Assembly (NCBI RefSeq): GCF_002531575.1
Contig: NZ_NWTI01000031.1
Location: 16,571-80,570, forward strand
Direction: 5' to 3'
Length of the DNA: 64,000 nucleotides
DNA from: Bradyrhizobium sp. Y36
Lineage (GTDB): Bacteria > Pseudomonadota > Alphaproteobacteria > Rhizobiales > Xanthobacteraceae
Position numbers and translations under genes: made by a program. This document shows, piece after piece, positions 16,004 to 25,486 of the stretch (within the stretch, counting starts at the first letter, position 1; every line of letters starts with the position of its first letter). A model generated the notes under the pieces. That model searched no databases and was not told the origin of the DNA. It worked only from the letters and a program-made list of their open reading frames with translations.

Positions 16004-18070
16004 ATGAGAGCTCTGAAATTCGCCGGCGCGGCTTTGGCCGTTGTCATCATCTTGATCGCAGTCGTTCTGGTGGTCGGGATCCCATCGGGCTTCCTGAGCT
16101 CGACGATCGCCTCGCGCGTCGAGAGTGCGACCGGCTATCGCCTGGCGATCGACGGCACCACCAAGATCAGCCTGTGGCCGACACTCAATGTCACCCTCAA
16201 CGATCTCACGCTGTCCGACCCGAAGGACCGCAGCGGCATCACGCGGCTGACGGTCGACAGCGTGCAGGCCGACATGTCGCTGTCCAGCGTGTGGTCGGGC
16301 CGCCCGAAGATCACCGAGCTCGTCGTCACCCATCCCGTGCTCTACCAGCCGCTGCTGCGTGAACGCCTGCCGAATGCGGGAGGCTCGTCGAAGCCGCCGA
16401 TCGCGCTCGATGTCGACGGCGCCTCGGTCGATCGCGTCAGGATCACCGACGGCGAAGTCGCGTTCTCGCGCCTGCGCGACCGTGTCGAAGGCCGCATCAG
16501 CGCCATCAACGCCGACGCGGTCGTTGGCCCCGACCGCAAGGTCAATCTCACCGGCACCGCGCGCATCGGCGACCACCCGACCAAGTTCGACATCAAGGCG
16601 ACCACGCCGGCGCCGCCGGCCGACCGGCCGACGATCCCGGTGGATTTCGCCATCGACATGCCCGACGTGCTGAAGTCCCAGCTCACCGGTCATGCCGAGA
16701 TGCGGATGAACGGCGACATCGTCATGATCAACGGTGTCAACGGCCGGCTCGGCGACGGCAGCTTCAACGGCTGGGCTTCGGTCGACATCGCCAGCAAGCC
16801 GCTGGTCAAGCTCGACCTCGACTTCCAGCGGCTGACGATTCCGCTGGCGAAAACGCCGGAGGGCGCGGCCGGGCAACCCTGGAGCAATGCGCCGATCGAC
16901 GTGTCCGGGCTCAATTACGTCGATGCGCAGGTGAGAATCTCCGCGAACGAGGCCGTGATCGGCGACGCCCGCATCGCGCCGCTGGCGCTCGATGCCAAGC
17001 TCGCCGGCGGCGTGTTGAAGGCCGGCACGGCCAATCTCGGCGCCTATGGCGGCCAGGTCTCGGGGGAAGTGATCCTGGACGCGACCACGGGCGCGCCGAG
17101 CTTTGCCATGCACTCCGACCTCGTCGGCGTGCGCGCACTGCCGCTGCTGCAGGGCCTCGCCGAATTCGACCGCATCGACGGCAAGCTGCAGGCCAAGCTC
17201 GCTCTGCGCAGCGCCGGCACCAGCCAGCGCGCGCTGATGGCGAACATGCAAGGCACCGCCTTCGTCAATTTCCAGGACGGTGCCATCCGCGGCATCAATG
17301 TCGCGCAGATGATCCGCTCGCTGACGACCGGCACGCTGTCCGGCTGGCAGGACAACCAGAGCCCCAGCCAGGAGCAGAGCACCGACCTGTCGCAGCTCTC
17401 GGCCTCGTTCCGTATCGACAAGGGCCAGGCTGTGACGACCGATCTCAATCTGATCGGACCGCTGGTGCGCGTTACCGGCGCCGGCACCATCGCGCTCGAC
17501 ACCAAGATGATGGGTTTTCGCGTCGAACCGAAGCTCGTGATGACGACCGAAGGCCAGGGCCGCAGCAATGAGCCGGTCGGCTTCGGCATCCCCGTGATGA
17601 TCCAGGGCTCCTGGTCGCAGCCGAAGATCTACCCCGATATGGCCGGCATGCTGGACAATCCGGATGCCGCCTATGCCAAGCTGCGCGAGATGGGCAAGGG
17701 CCTGTTCGGCCCTGATGGCGCCGGGCTCGGCAACATTCTGGGAAGCCTTGGTCTGGGCGGAGCCGCTGCACCCGGCGGCAATGCGGCCGGCAACGCCACT
17801 CCGCAGGCCCAGCAGCCGGGGCAGAACAATCTGCTCGGTGGTCCGCTGGGCCAGGCAATCGGCAATTTGATTCAGCAGGGACTGTCCAATGGCGCGGGAA
17901 GCAGCACCGGCGCCGCGCCGGGCAGTGGCCGCAGCCGCAGCCTGCCGGCAACGTCCTCCACACCGGCGCCGCAGGCCTCGCCCGCGGCCCCGACCCTGGA
18001 CGACCCGCCGGTCGCGCAGCAGGACAGTCAGCCAATGAACGACGTGCTGCGGCAACTCTTCAACCGGTAA
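16004..18070 (+). CDS. AsmA-family inner-membrane protein
   Basis: This 688-residue protein has one N-terminal membrane anchor (VVIILIAVVLVVGIP, about 13-28). The AsmA N-terminal pattern follows: SRVESATGYRLAIDGTTKISLWPTLNVTLNDLTLSDP. A long beta-rich region with the late AsmA C-terminal domain (GTAFVNFQDGAIRGINVAQMIRSL) runs to about residue 560. AsmA proteins span the periplasm and are linked to outer-membrane lipid supply. The last 110 residues are low-complexity, rich in Gly, Ala, Pro and Gln, and not part of the family core. It is divergent from the Crp-like gene, with a CRP-type site in the 247-base gap. Confidence 0.92.
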   Translation: MRALKFAGAALAVVIILIAVVLVVGIPSGFLSSTIASRVESATGYRLAIDGTTKISLWPTLNVTLNDLTLSDPKDRSGITRLTVDSVQADMSLSSVWSGRPKITELVVTHPVLYQPLLRERLPNAGGSSKPPIALDVDGASVDRVRITDGEVAFSRLRDRVEGRISAINADAVVGPDRKVNLTGTARIGDHPTKFDIKATTPAPPADRPTIPVDFAIDMPDVLKSQLTGHAEMRMNGDIVMINGVNGRLGDGSFNGWASVDIASKPLVKLDLDFQRLTIPLAKTPEGAAGQPWSNAPIDVSGLNYVDAQVRISANEAVIGDARIAPLALDAKLAGGVLKAGTANLGAYGGQVSGEVILDATTGAPSFAMHSDLVGVRALPLLQGLAEFDRIDGKLQAKLALRSAGTSQRALMANMQGTAFVNFQDGAIRGINVAQMIRSLTTGTLSGWQDNQSPSQEQSTDLSQLSASFRIDKGQAVTTDLNLIGPLVRVTGAGTIALDTKMMGFRVEPKLVMTTEGQGRSNEPVGFGIPVMIQGSWSQPKIYPDMAGMLDNPDAAYAKLREMGKGLFGPDGAGLGNILGSLGLGGAAAPGGNAAGNATPQAQQPGQNNLLGGPLGQAIGNLIQQGLSNGAGSSTGAAPGSGRSRSLPATSSTPAPQASPAAPTLDDPPVAQQDSQPMNDVLRQLFNR

Positions 18071-18316
18071 TGGGCGGACGGGCGGGCTGAACTGCACGGC
18101 AATCCCCTTAACCCAACCTCCCCGCCCCCGGCTTCCTCCGAACGGATGAGGCGGCGGCAATTCGCGCGCCGTCCACCCGCGTCCACAGGGGGTAAACCAA
18201 GCCGGGCGGTCCTTAGGCCCGTGCGGCGGTCCTCTGGCCCAAATTGTGATAGAACGGCCCCGCGAGGGCTTGACGGCCCGTAGCGTCGGCGTCGATGGCG
18301 GCGCGAGAGGATCGGG

Positions 18317-20764
18317 ATGGCAGGAGCGAACGACAAGACACGGTTTCTGCGCGAGGGCCTGTTCGCCAAATACGTCGTCTCCCTCGTCGGCCTCGTCGTG
18401 TTCGTCCTCGCCGTCAACGGCGCGATGGAGACCTGGATCTCCTACCGCGCCACGAGGACCCAGCTGACCGACGGCCTCGAGGACAAGGCGCAAGGAACGG
18501 CCCGAAGAATCGAACAGTCGATCTCCGAGCTCGACCGCCAGATCAGCTGGGTGACGCGGGCGAGCCAGGATACGCTCGAAAAGCGCCGCGCCGACTACGC
18601 CTCGCTGCTGCACCAGGTCGCGGTCGTCAACCAGCTGTTCCAGCTCAACGGCGAGGGCCGCGAGGTGCTGCGCGTCTCGCGCCAGTCGACCACGACCGGC
18701 AGCAATGCCGACCTCTCCCGCGACGCACGTTTCACCGAGACCGTCGCCCGCGGCGTGAGCTATGCGCCGGCCTGGTTCGCCGACCGGACGCCGTTGATGT
18801 CGATCTCGGTGGCGCATTCCGGCTTCAATGCCGGCGTCACCGTCGCCGAGATCGACCTCAGCTTCCTCTCCGACTTCCTGTCCGATGCCCAGGTCGGCAA
18901 GGCCGCCTTCGCCTATGTGGTCGACCCGCGCGGCCGCGTGCTGGCGACGTCGTCGAAGGGACCCGATGTCGGCAAGGATCTGTCGAAGCTGCCGCAGGTC
19001 GCGGCCGCGATCGCGCCCGGCCGGGAGCCCGACACATCGGGCACCGACTTCAACGGCCAATCGGTGATGAGCGCCGCGAGCACCGTGCCGAAGCTCGGCT
19101 GGAGCGTGCTGTTCGAGCAGCCGACCACGCAGGCCCTGATGCCGATCCGCGACCAGCTGGTGCGCATCGCGCTGCTGATCGGCATGGGCCTCTTGGTCGC
19201 GATCCTCGCCGGCACGCTGCTCGCGCGCCGCATGATCATCCCGATCACGGCGCTGCGCGACGGCGCGCAGCTGCTCGGCGAGGGCGATTTCAGCCATCGC
19301 ATCGACGTCCACACGTCGGACGAGCTGGAAGACCTCGCCGGCCAGTTCAACCGCATGGCCGGCCAGATCCAGGAGACCTATTCGAACCTGGAGACCAAGG
19401 TCGAGGAGCGCACGCGCGACCTCGCGCAGTCGATCAACGAATTGAAGGTGCTGGAAGAGGTCGGCCGCGCGCTCGCGTCCTCGCTCGATCTCAATGCCGT
19501 GCTGCCGACGATCGCCGCGCGCGCGATCGAGATCACCCATGCCGATGCCGTGCTGATCTACGGCTTCGACGCCGAGCGGCGCCGCTTCAACCTGGTCGAG
19601 GCCGGCGGCATCGACCGATCCGCCGACGGCGCCCATGTCACCATCGCGGAAGGCGACAACATCCTGAGCGATGCCGCCCGCAGCGGCGAGCCGATCGCAC
19701 TTGCCGATCTCGACCAGGCCGCCGAGCAGCCGCTGCGCGAGGCCGCGCTCGCGGCCGGCTTCCATTCGGTGCTGGTGGTGCCGCTGATCGACCAGCAGGG
19801 CACGCTCGGCGCGCTGGTGGTGCTGCGCCGCGCCGATGGCGAGTTCGCACCCGGCATCATCGGCCTGATGCGCACCTTCGCCAACCAGGCCGTGCTGGCG
19901 ATGCGCAATGCGCGCCTGTTCACCGAGGTCGACGCCAAGGGCCGCGAGCTGGAGGCGGCGAACGAGACCGTGCGCGCCCAGGCCGACAAGCTGCGGATGC
20001 AGACCGAGCAGCTCAAGGACTGGAACAAGTCGCTGGAGGAGCGCGTCAAGACCCAGCTCGGCGAGATCGAGCGCATCCGCAAGCTCGAACGTTTCCTGGC
20101 GCCGCAGGTGGCGCAGCTGATCGCCTCGTCCGACAGCCCGGAAGGGCTGCTCACCAGCCAGCGCCGCGAGGTCACCGTGGTGTTCTGCGACCTGCGCGGC
20201 TTCACCGCGTTCACGGAAGCGACCGAGCCGGAAGAGGCGATGAACGTGCTGCGCGAATATCACGCCGCGCTCGGCGAGCTGATCTTCAAATACGAGGGCA
20301 CGCTCGACAAATATGCCGGCGACGGCGTGATGATCCTGTTCAACGCGCCGATCCAGTTCGAGGACCACACCCGCCGCGCCGTGAAGATGGCGGTGGAGAT
20401 GCGCGAGACCATCGGCCCGCTGACCGAGCGCTGGCGCAACCGCGGCCACAGCCTGGGATTCGGCATCGGCATTGCGCTCGGCTATGCCACGCTCGGCCAG
20501 GTCGGCTTCGAGCAGCGGCTGGAATATGCCGCGATCGGCAGCGTCACCAACCTCGCCTCGCGCCTGTGCGGCGAGGCCAAGCCCAACCAGATCGTGGTGA
20601 GCCGCCGCGTCTACGGCATGGTCGAGCCCTGGGTCGAGGCCCGCGCCCTCGACGATCTCCAGCTCAAGGGTTTTAACCACCCCGTGCTGGCGATGGAGAT
20701 CCTGAGCTGGCGCGAGGAGGTCGAGAACGTGGTGGACGCCTCCGCCGTGCGGCGGCGGGGATGA
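18317..20764 (+). CDS. Membrane adenylate/guanylate cyclase (class III) with Cache, HAMP and GAF domains
   Basis: This 815-residue sensor cyclase has TM1 at about 18-40, a periplasmic double-Cache-like domain to about 275, TM2 at about 283-305, HAMP to about 360, GAF at about 385-535, a coiled coil and the class III catalytic domain at about 605-790. The first metal Asp is in VVFCDLRGFTAF (Asp625) and the second in DKYAGDGVMILFNAP. The transition-state segment IGSVTNLASRLCGEA has the Asn and Arg expected of an active enzyme. Product is most likely cAMP. The Crp-like regulator two genes to the left keeps cAMP-binding residues, so the two probably form one pathway. A GAG-GATCGGG ribosome site precedes ATG 18317. 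Confidence 0.93.
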   Translation: MAGANDKTRFLREGLFAKYVVSLVGLVVFVLAVNGAMETWISYRATRTQLTDGLEDKAQGTARRIEQSISELDRQISWVTRASQDTLEKRRADYASLLHQVAVVNQLFQLNGEGREVLRVSRQSTTTGSNADLSRDARFTETVARGVSYAPAWFADRTPLMSISVAHSGFNAGVTVAEIDLSFLSDFLSDAQVGKAAFAYVVDPRGRVLATSSKGPDVGKDLSKLPQVAAAIAPGREPDTSGTDFNGQSVMSAASTVPKLGWSVLFEQPTTQALMPIRDQLVRIALLIGMGLLVAILAGTLLARRMIIPITALRDGAQLLGEGDFSHRIDVHTSDELEDLAGQFNRMAGQIQETYSNLETKVEERTRDLAQSINELKVLEEVGRALASSLDLNAVLPTIAARAIEITHADAVLIYGFDAERRRFNLVEAGGIDRSADGAHVTIAEGDNILSDAARSGEPIALADLDQAAEQPLREAALAAGFHSVLVVPLIDQQGTLGALVVLRRADGEFAPGIIGLMRTFANQAVLAMRNARLFTEVDAKGRELEAANETVRAQADKLRMQTEQLKDWNKSLEERVKTQLGEIERIRKLERFLAPQVAQLIASSDSPEGLLTSQRREVTVVFCDLRGFTAFTEATEPEEAMNVLREYHAALGELIFKYEGTLDKYAGDGVMILFNAPIQFEDHTRRAVKMAVEMRETIGPLTERWRNRGHSLGFGIGIALGYATLGQVGFEQRLEYAAIGSVTNLASRLCGEAKPNQIVVSRRVYGMVEPWVEARALDDLQLKGFNHPVLAMEILSWREEVENVVDASAVRRRG

Positions 20765-20786
20765 TGTCCTCGCCTGCGTGCGCGCC

Positions 20787-20871
20787 GTAGCCCGGATGGA
20801 GCGGAGCGAAATCCAGGGGCGTGCCACAAGCGAAGGCGGTCCCGGATTGCGCTCCGCTCCATCCGGGCTAC
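20787..20871. repeat. Palindromic intergenic repeat, family E
   Basis: GTAGCCCGGATGGAGCGGAG and its mirror ending ATCCGGGCTAC form arms of about 27 bases with a variable centre. It lies 23 bases after the cyclase stop and could act as its terminator. It is non-coding. Confidence 0.85.
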
Positions 20872-20924
20872 CGGCCCTTGTATCCCTCACAAGCAGCCTG
20901 TCGCGATCCCGCGGCATCTTCCGC

Positions 20925-21440
20925 CCGGGTTTTGCTTTGGGTCACGGCACCCTTCGAAGTGGAAGGGCGCAGGGAAGACCGGGCACCGGATGGCACCCGC
21001 AAGACCCCTGTGCATGAGTGCGTGATAGTCGCTCACAGGGGAGAAACAGGTGCAGCCGAATGCCCGGCCTTCCCTGCGCAGTGGTTGAAACGGCTTATGT
21101 CGCGCTCTCGCCGGTGAGTCGATTCTCTGTTGCCACCGTCGCCTTGCGGCTTTCATTGGATGCGATGTCCGGTCGGACACGCGCACCGCCGCAAGACTTG
21201 ACGCCAGAAGTTCGGGCGTCACGACCACACGATTTTGCCGTACGCAAGCCAGCGCCGTCGTACACGCGCCCGCCGATCGCTCACGGGGGACTACCCCGCC
21301 CTGCGACCGCATCTGGCACCAACGCCGCCCGCGTCCACCGCCCCTCACCCCACGAACCCTGACGATCGCGATCCGTCCCTTACCATGGGATGAGTTGGGA
21401 GAGAGCATAGGGTGTGTCGCGGTTCGGGTAAAGAGAAATT
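20925..21440 (+). repeat. Highly foldable intergenic element, candidate structured RNA or dispersed repeat
   Basis: This gene-free stretch has many nested complementary arms: 20967-20984 with 21062-21079 (17 of 18 paired), 21005-21012 with 21034-21041 (8 of 8), 21143-21150 with 21188-21195 (8 of 8), 21166-21170 with 21175-21179, and 21200-21205 with 21215-21220. From memory, similar blocks of about 500 bases occur between genes in Bradyrhizobium genomes and are often mis-called as small hypothetical genes; this was not checked. The whole 20765-21665 gap holds this and the preceding palindrome and no credible gene. Confidence 0.6.
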
Positions 21441-21665
21441 TTGATTATTCGAAGACGAAGCCGAGAGTCCCAAACGTCGAAACACCCCATGCACCGTAGA
21501 CAGACCAGCCGGTCGATGGGTTACGAGAGGTCTAAGCAGAGGCGACCGGGTTCCTTTGACTCGCCATGGATGATCTCGCTGTGTCCATTTGCCCCGAACC
21601 ACATCTCTCCTCCCCGCGACTAACCCTCGCCTCAACGGCGAGGCAATTTCTATGGGAGACGGCCC

Positions 21666-22532
21666 GTGGCGCTTGCCTTGCCTTCGCGTGCTTATGATCT
21701 GCAGATGCTGGACCGTCCCGCTGACCGCGCGCGCGACCAGGGCTGGGTGTTTGGGCTGCCGCCGGGCATCGCCAGCGAGCAATGGCCGCTCGATCCTGTC
21801 ACCGGCTTTCCGCTGATGCACGGCTTCACGCTTCTGCTGCCGGAGGATTATCGCGTGCATGGCGCGGACATCGTCGCGGTGTCGTTCTTTGCCACCGCGC
21901 CCGATCACAATGACGGCGGCGCGCCCGATGATCCTGAAATCCGCGAGGCCGTGAAGGCGCTGCCGGCGCATCCGCGGCTGGCGCGCATGACCGACATTCT
22001 CGACTACGAATATGCCGCGCTGCTGCTGACGCGGGCCGAGTACGAAGGACCGTTCGCGGCGCCGCCCGCGGCGCTGGCGCTGGCGACGGCGGAGCGGCCG
22101 CGCTGGCTCGATGTCGGCGGCGCCAGCGCCTTCTTCGAGGCTGCTCCGACTTTCGCCAAAAAGATGTTCGCCGCTCCGCCGCGCACCGATCTCGGCGAAA
22201 CGCGCGCGATCGCGATGACGCCGCGCCCTGACGATCCCAACGCCGGCAAGGGGCCGCAGGACGAGCACACGCGCAGCAAACCGCCGACCGGCTATCAGCC
22301 CTATTACTATTATGTCGGCGGCAAGCCGGGCCGCGACAATTTCCTCCTGCACGACTGGGCCAGGGATCACGCCCACAACCATCTCGGCGGCACCATGCGG
22401 CCGTGCCAGGCGGTGCCGGAGATGAGCCCGTTCTACATCGAGTTCGAGGAATACTTCGGCGGCTACAATTTCGGCGGCGGCAATGCGCAGCTCGACTTCA
22501 GGGACATGAAGTTCGACTGGGCGTGCGGGTGA
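21666..22532 (+). CDS. Hypothetical protein, unrecognised family
   Basis: This 288-residue protein has no signal peptide or membrane segment. It is rich in aromatic and acidic residues, with a tyrosine cluster (YQPYYYYVGGKPGRDNF), an HDWARDHAHNHLGG histidine-rich segment and a glycine-rich end (FGGYNFGGGNAQLDF). I do not recognise a family. The GTG at 21666 has GGGAG seven bases upstream and is the best start. It is convergent with the Spy-like gene, whose stop codon abuts directly with no gap. Codon use looks like neighbouring genes, so it is probably native and expressed. Confidence 0.75.
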   Translation: MALALPSRAYDLQMLDRPADRARDQGWVFGLPPGIASEQWPLDPVTGFPLMHGFTLLLPEDYRVHGADIVAVSFFATAPDHNDGGAPDDPEIREAVKALPAHPRLARMTDILDYEYAALLLTRAEYEGPFAAPPAALALATAERPRWLDVGGASAFFEAAPTFAKKMFAAPPRTDLGETRAIAMTPRPDDPNAGKGPQDEHTRSKPPTGYQPYYYYVGGKPGRDNFLLHDWARDHAHNHLGGTMRPCQAVPEMSPFYIEFEEYFGGYNFGGGNAQLDFRDMKFDWACG

Positions 22533-23843
22533 TCACGCCCCGCGCTTCGGCCCGATCGCTTCGAAGCCGGCCTTCTGCTCGTCGCTCAGATCCGCCTCGA
22601 AATCATCGAGCGCGTCGGTGACGCCGTTCACGGCGGCAAGCATCGTCTCCAGCCGAGCCTTTGCGGCAGTGAGGCGCGCTTGTGGTGTCGCGGCCGGCGG
22701 TGTCGGGCAGGCGCTGAGCGTCTGCATGGTGCGCAGGGCGGTGTCCTGAAGCACCTCGAAGCGGGCGCGGGCGACCTCGTCGAGGCGGAGCGTGGTGGCG
22801 ATCTCGCCCGCCGGCCATTGCTGCTGCACGAGCTGCTCATATTGGCGCTGCAGCTTCTGGTCGTAGCGTGGATCGCTGTCGGGATCGCAGGCGTTCGACG
22901 CCTGCGCGTCCTTGCCAGTATCCTTGCCCGCATCTTTGCGCTGCATCGCCGCAAGCACGGCGCGGCGGTCCTTGCCGAGCGCCTCGAGCCTTGCCTTCTG
23001 GTCGTCGTCGAGCAGATCGGTGAATTTCGCCAGCGGCGGCGCGACCGCGTCGATCGCCTTGATCATGGCCTCGAGCCGCTCGCGCATCAGGCCGAGGCGC
23101 TCCGCCGCGGTGACGGGCGCCTGCGCCGGACAGGCCACGCGAATGGTGTCGCGCGCACTGCTCCAGGCGGATGCGAGCTCGTCCAGCGCGGTCCGTTGTA
23201 ATTCGTTCGGGGAGACGGCCGCAGCGATGCGTTCGACCGGCAGGCCGCCGGTGTCGCTGGCATCGCAAAGGGTCTCGGCAGCCGGAATTCGCCGCGCGCG
23301 CCGGCCGGCCGGCGCGGCGTAGGCCGCGAGCTCGGTCACCGCGTAAGGCGCGAAGATCGCCGCATAGATATCGCCATAGCCGTAGAGCGAGAGGCTGGTC
23401 GCATCGCCGAGGATCACGGCGGAGGTGAGATCGTCATGTGCGAACGGCCAGAACACCGGGCCGACCCAGCCATAGCTGCCGTCGGGATGACGCCACCAGC
23501 CCTGCGGGCGGCGGCCGCCGCGCCAGCCGACAAGCGCGGCTTGCGCCGTGAGCGCCGCACGCAACACGTACGGGTTGGCAGGCTGGGGGCGCTCGGTCCC
23601 ACGCGGGTCCTGCGATCGCAATGCAGCCGCGCGATAGCGGCTGCCGCGTACCGCCATGCGGGAGTGGCGCAGGCGCGACAGGCCGATGACGTGGCCGACG
23701 GCGAAACGTGCCACGCCGAGCGGGCCGCCGCGCAACCCGAACTGAGCCTCGGCCTTCACGGGCAGCAGCACCGTCGCGATCAGGATGGTCGCGCCGGTCA
23801 GCGCCAGTCCGATGCGTCCCGACATGACCGCTGACCTGACCAA
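22533..23843 (-). CDS. Periplasmic protein with two tandem Spy/CpxP-like (LTXXQ) modules
   Basis: This 436-residue protein has a signal peptide (about 1-33, ending AEA). Two similar helical modules lie at about 202-290 and 343-431. Each has a long helix ending in an (R/S)xACP-like segment (TIRVACP, TLSACP), followed by a linker and an (L/F)xxxLxDxQKAxxEAIG-type end (LLDDDQKARLEALG, DLSDEQKAGFEAIG). This resembles Spy/CpxP chaperones that guard the envelope under stress. A middle region (100-180) is tryptophan- and glycine-rich. The TTG at 23843 has GGGAGGAGG five bases upstream; an ATG at 23825 is a fallback with a weaker site. Confidence 0.75.
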   Translation of the reverse strand: MVRSAVMSGRIGLALTGATILIATVLLPVKAEAQFGLRGGPLGVARFAVGHVIGLSRLRHSRMAVRGSRYRAAALRSQDPRGTERPQPANPYVLRAALTAQAALVGWRGGRRPQGWWRHPDGSYGWVGPVFWPFAHDDLTSAVILGDATSLSLYGYGDIYAAIFAPYAVTELAAYAAPAGRRARRIPAAETLCDASDTGGLPVERIAAAVSPNELQRTALDELASAWSSARDTIRVACPAQAPVTAAERLGLMRERLEAMIKAIDAVAPPLAKFTDLLDDDQKARLEALGKDRRAVLAAMQRKDAGKDTGKDAQASNACDPDSDPRYDQKLQRQYEQLVQQQWPAGEIATTLRLDEVARARFEVLQDTALRTMQTLSACPTPPAATPQARLTAAKARLETMLAAVNGVTDALDDFEADLSDEQKAGFEAIGPKRGA

Positions 23844-24005
23844 TTCGGCCTCCTCCCGGCTGCCACGCGCGCACTGCGTCGCATCGAGATGACGCGCGGG
23901 GGAACCAATTGTTCCCAGGCGAGACAGGGCAAAGCGTCGCGGTCGCTGGCGGCGCCTGTCCCGGGACTGCGCATATCGTGTCTTTGGCGGCGAGCGGAGC
24001 GCGCG

Positions 24006-24136
24006 CCTCGTCCTTCGAGACGGCGCTTCGCGCCTCCTCAGGATGAGGCTAAGCAGCGTCTGTGCTCATTGAAGCTCTAGCCACGCGCTCCGTCCTCATC
24101 CTGAGGGCCCGCCGAAGGCGGGCGTCTCGAAGGATG
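24006..24136. repeat. Imperfect palindromic repeat, family C copy 1, in a 350-base gap
   Basis: Arms CCTCGTCCTTCGAGACGG and GCGTCTCGAAGGATGG, with inner arms CCTCAGGATGAGG and CCTCATCCTGAGG. A copy in the other orientation is at 53601-53731. The surrounding gap 23844-24193, between the Spy-like gene and the LysM gene stop, holds nothing else recognisable. Confidence 0.85.
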
Positions 24137-24193
24137 GCTGCAGGGAAGCTGTCGAAAGGACGATGGCCCGCAATGAGGCGCGAGGAAAACTCC

Positions 24194-25303
24194 TCACTCC
24201 GTCTTCTGCGGCATCACAAAGGTCTGGCCGGGATAGATCAGATTGGGATTGTGGATCTTGTCGCGGTTGGCGTTGAAGATCACCGCATAGCGGGCACCAT
24301 CGCCATAGGCGAGGCGGCTGAGTGCCCACAGGCTGTCGCCGCGGGAGATCACCCGGCTGCCGCCAGCTTCCGCCGGTGCGGTGTGGAGCACGTCGGCCGG
24401 CGAGGCCGATGCGACCGTCGTGGCGGCAGGGGTCCGCGCCATGACCCTGGGCTTCGGCGTGCCGACGAATTTCGGCCGGGCAGCGAGCCTCTCGGGCGCC
24501 GACGCCAGACGCGGCGACGGCAGGGCGGCCACGACATCGGATTTGTCATCGACCTTCTCTGCCTGCTTCGGCTGTTGCCCGGTCTCCTGCTTGGTCTCTT
24601 GCTTGGCGACCGGTGCGGGACGCGCGGGCGGCGGCGCCGCTTCGGCGATGGTCACCGGCATGGTCCGGCTGGACTGCGTGACCGTGCCGTCCGGCGCCTT
24701 GGCCCGCAGCGTTAATTCATAAGACCCGGCGGGAAGCTGCGGCGGGGTCATCACGAACTGGCCCGAGGCGTCGGCAACCACGGTATCCAGCGGCTTACCG
24801 TCGCGCAGCAGTTCGACCCTGGAGCCCGGCGCGGCCTGGCCCGCAATCACCGCCGCCTCGCCGTGATCGTCGACGCGGGCAACATCGAAACGCGGGCCGC
24901 TGTCGGCGGCCGCCGCCGGCTTGGCCGGCGCGAGATCGGGCAGCGCCGCGGCCTGCTTCTGGATGTCGGCCAGCGCGCCCGGCTTGGACTCAGGTTTGGC
25001 CTCAGGTTTGGGCTCGGGCGCCGCGACCGCCGCTGGCGCAGATGCAGGCGCTGGCGGCGTGACGGCGGCCAGCTTTGACGGGTCCGGTTTGGGCTCTTCC
25101 GGTTTCGGCTCGGGCTTGGGCTCGACCTTGGCCTCGACCTTGGGTTCGGCCTTGATCTCGGGCTTGGCCTCAGGCCTGGCGGCGACGGCGGTCTTGGTCC
25201 CATCAGGCAGCAGGCGGCGCAGCTCGGTCGGGCCGATCACCAGCACCGTGCCGACCAGTGCGAGCAGGCAAAGAGCAATGAAGGCCTTGGATGCGGTCAT
25301 CAT
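24194..25303 (-). CDS. Membrane-anchored LysM-domain protein
   Basis: This 369-residue protein has one N-terminal membrane segment or uncleaved signal (AFIALCLLALVGTVLVIG). A low-complexity Lys/Pro/Glu/Ala region covers about 40-130, followed by a bacterial Ig-like or carboxypeptidase-regulatory-like domain at about 135-215 (VIAGQAAPGSRVELLRDGK) and a second linker. A C-terminal LysM domain runs from about 318 to 366 (VISRGDSLWALSRLAYGDGA...NPNLIYPGQTFVMP). LysM binds peptidoglycan, so the protein probably stands in the periplasm between membrane and wall. Two adjacent ATG codons open the gene; the first is annotated. It diverges from the next gene. Confidence 0.9.
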   Translation of the reverse strand: MMTASKAFIALCLLALVGTVLVIGPTELRRLLPDGTKTAVAARPEAKPEIKAEPKVEAKVEPKPEPKPEEPKPDPSKLAAVTPPAPASAPAAVAAPEPKPEAKPESKPGALADIQKQAAALPDLAPAKPAAAADSGPRFDVARVDDHGEAAVIAGQAAPGSRVELLRDGKPLDTVVADASGQFVMTPPQLPAGSYELTLRAKAPDGTVTQSSRTMPVTIAEAAPPPARPAPVAKQETKQETGQQPKQAEKVDDKSDVVAALPSPRLASAPERLAARPKFVGTPKPRVMARTPAATTVASASPADVLHTAPAEAGGSRVISRGDSLWALSRLAYGDGARYAVIFNANRDKIHNPNLIYPGQTFVMPQKTE

Positions 25304-25486
25304 CGGAAAAGAACCTTGGGTGGCAAATCAACCGAGGCCGGCAAGGTGCGCTGATTTGGCTGCGGCAGCAAGACGGCCGATGGGATGATAGCGCCGTTCC
25401 GGCGCCATCGGGGATGAACCGGCACCACCCCACCGGCGTCAAATCACTCGAGGCCGCACCGCGGCATTTTCTTGAGGAATTTTCCC

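Noticed and set aside
15818..20917. 1699-residue ORF on the minus strand
   Set aside because: It is antisense to AsmA and the adenylate cyclase, both with clear domains. Its composition (His, Arg, Asp, Gly, Val rich) is what GC-rich third-position bias gives on the reverse strand.
20778..21362. Short ORFs in the 20.8-21.4 kb gap
   Set aside because: They lie in palindromic and foldable repeat DNA and have no domain or ribosome site. Such ORFs are often mis-called as hypothetical proteins.
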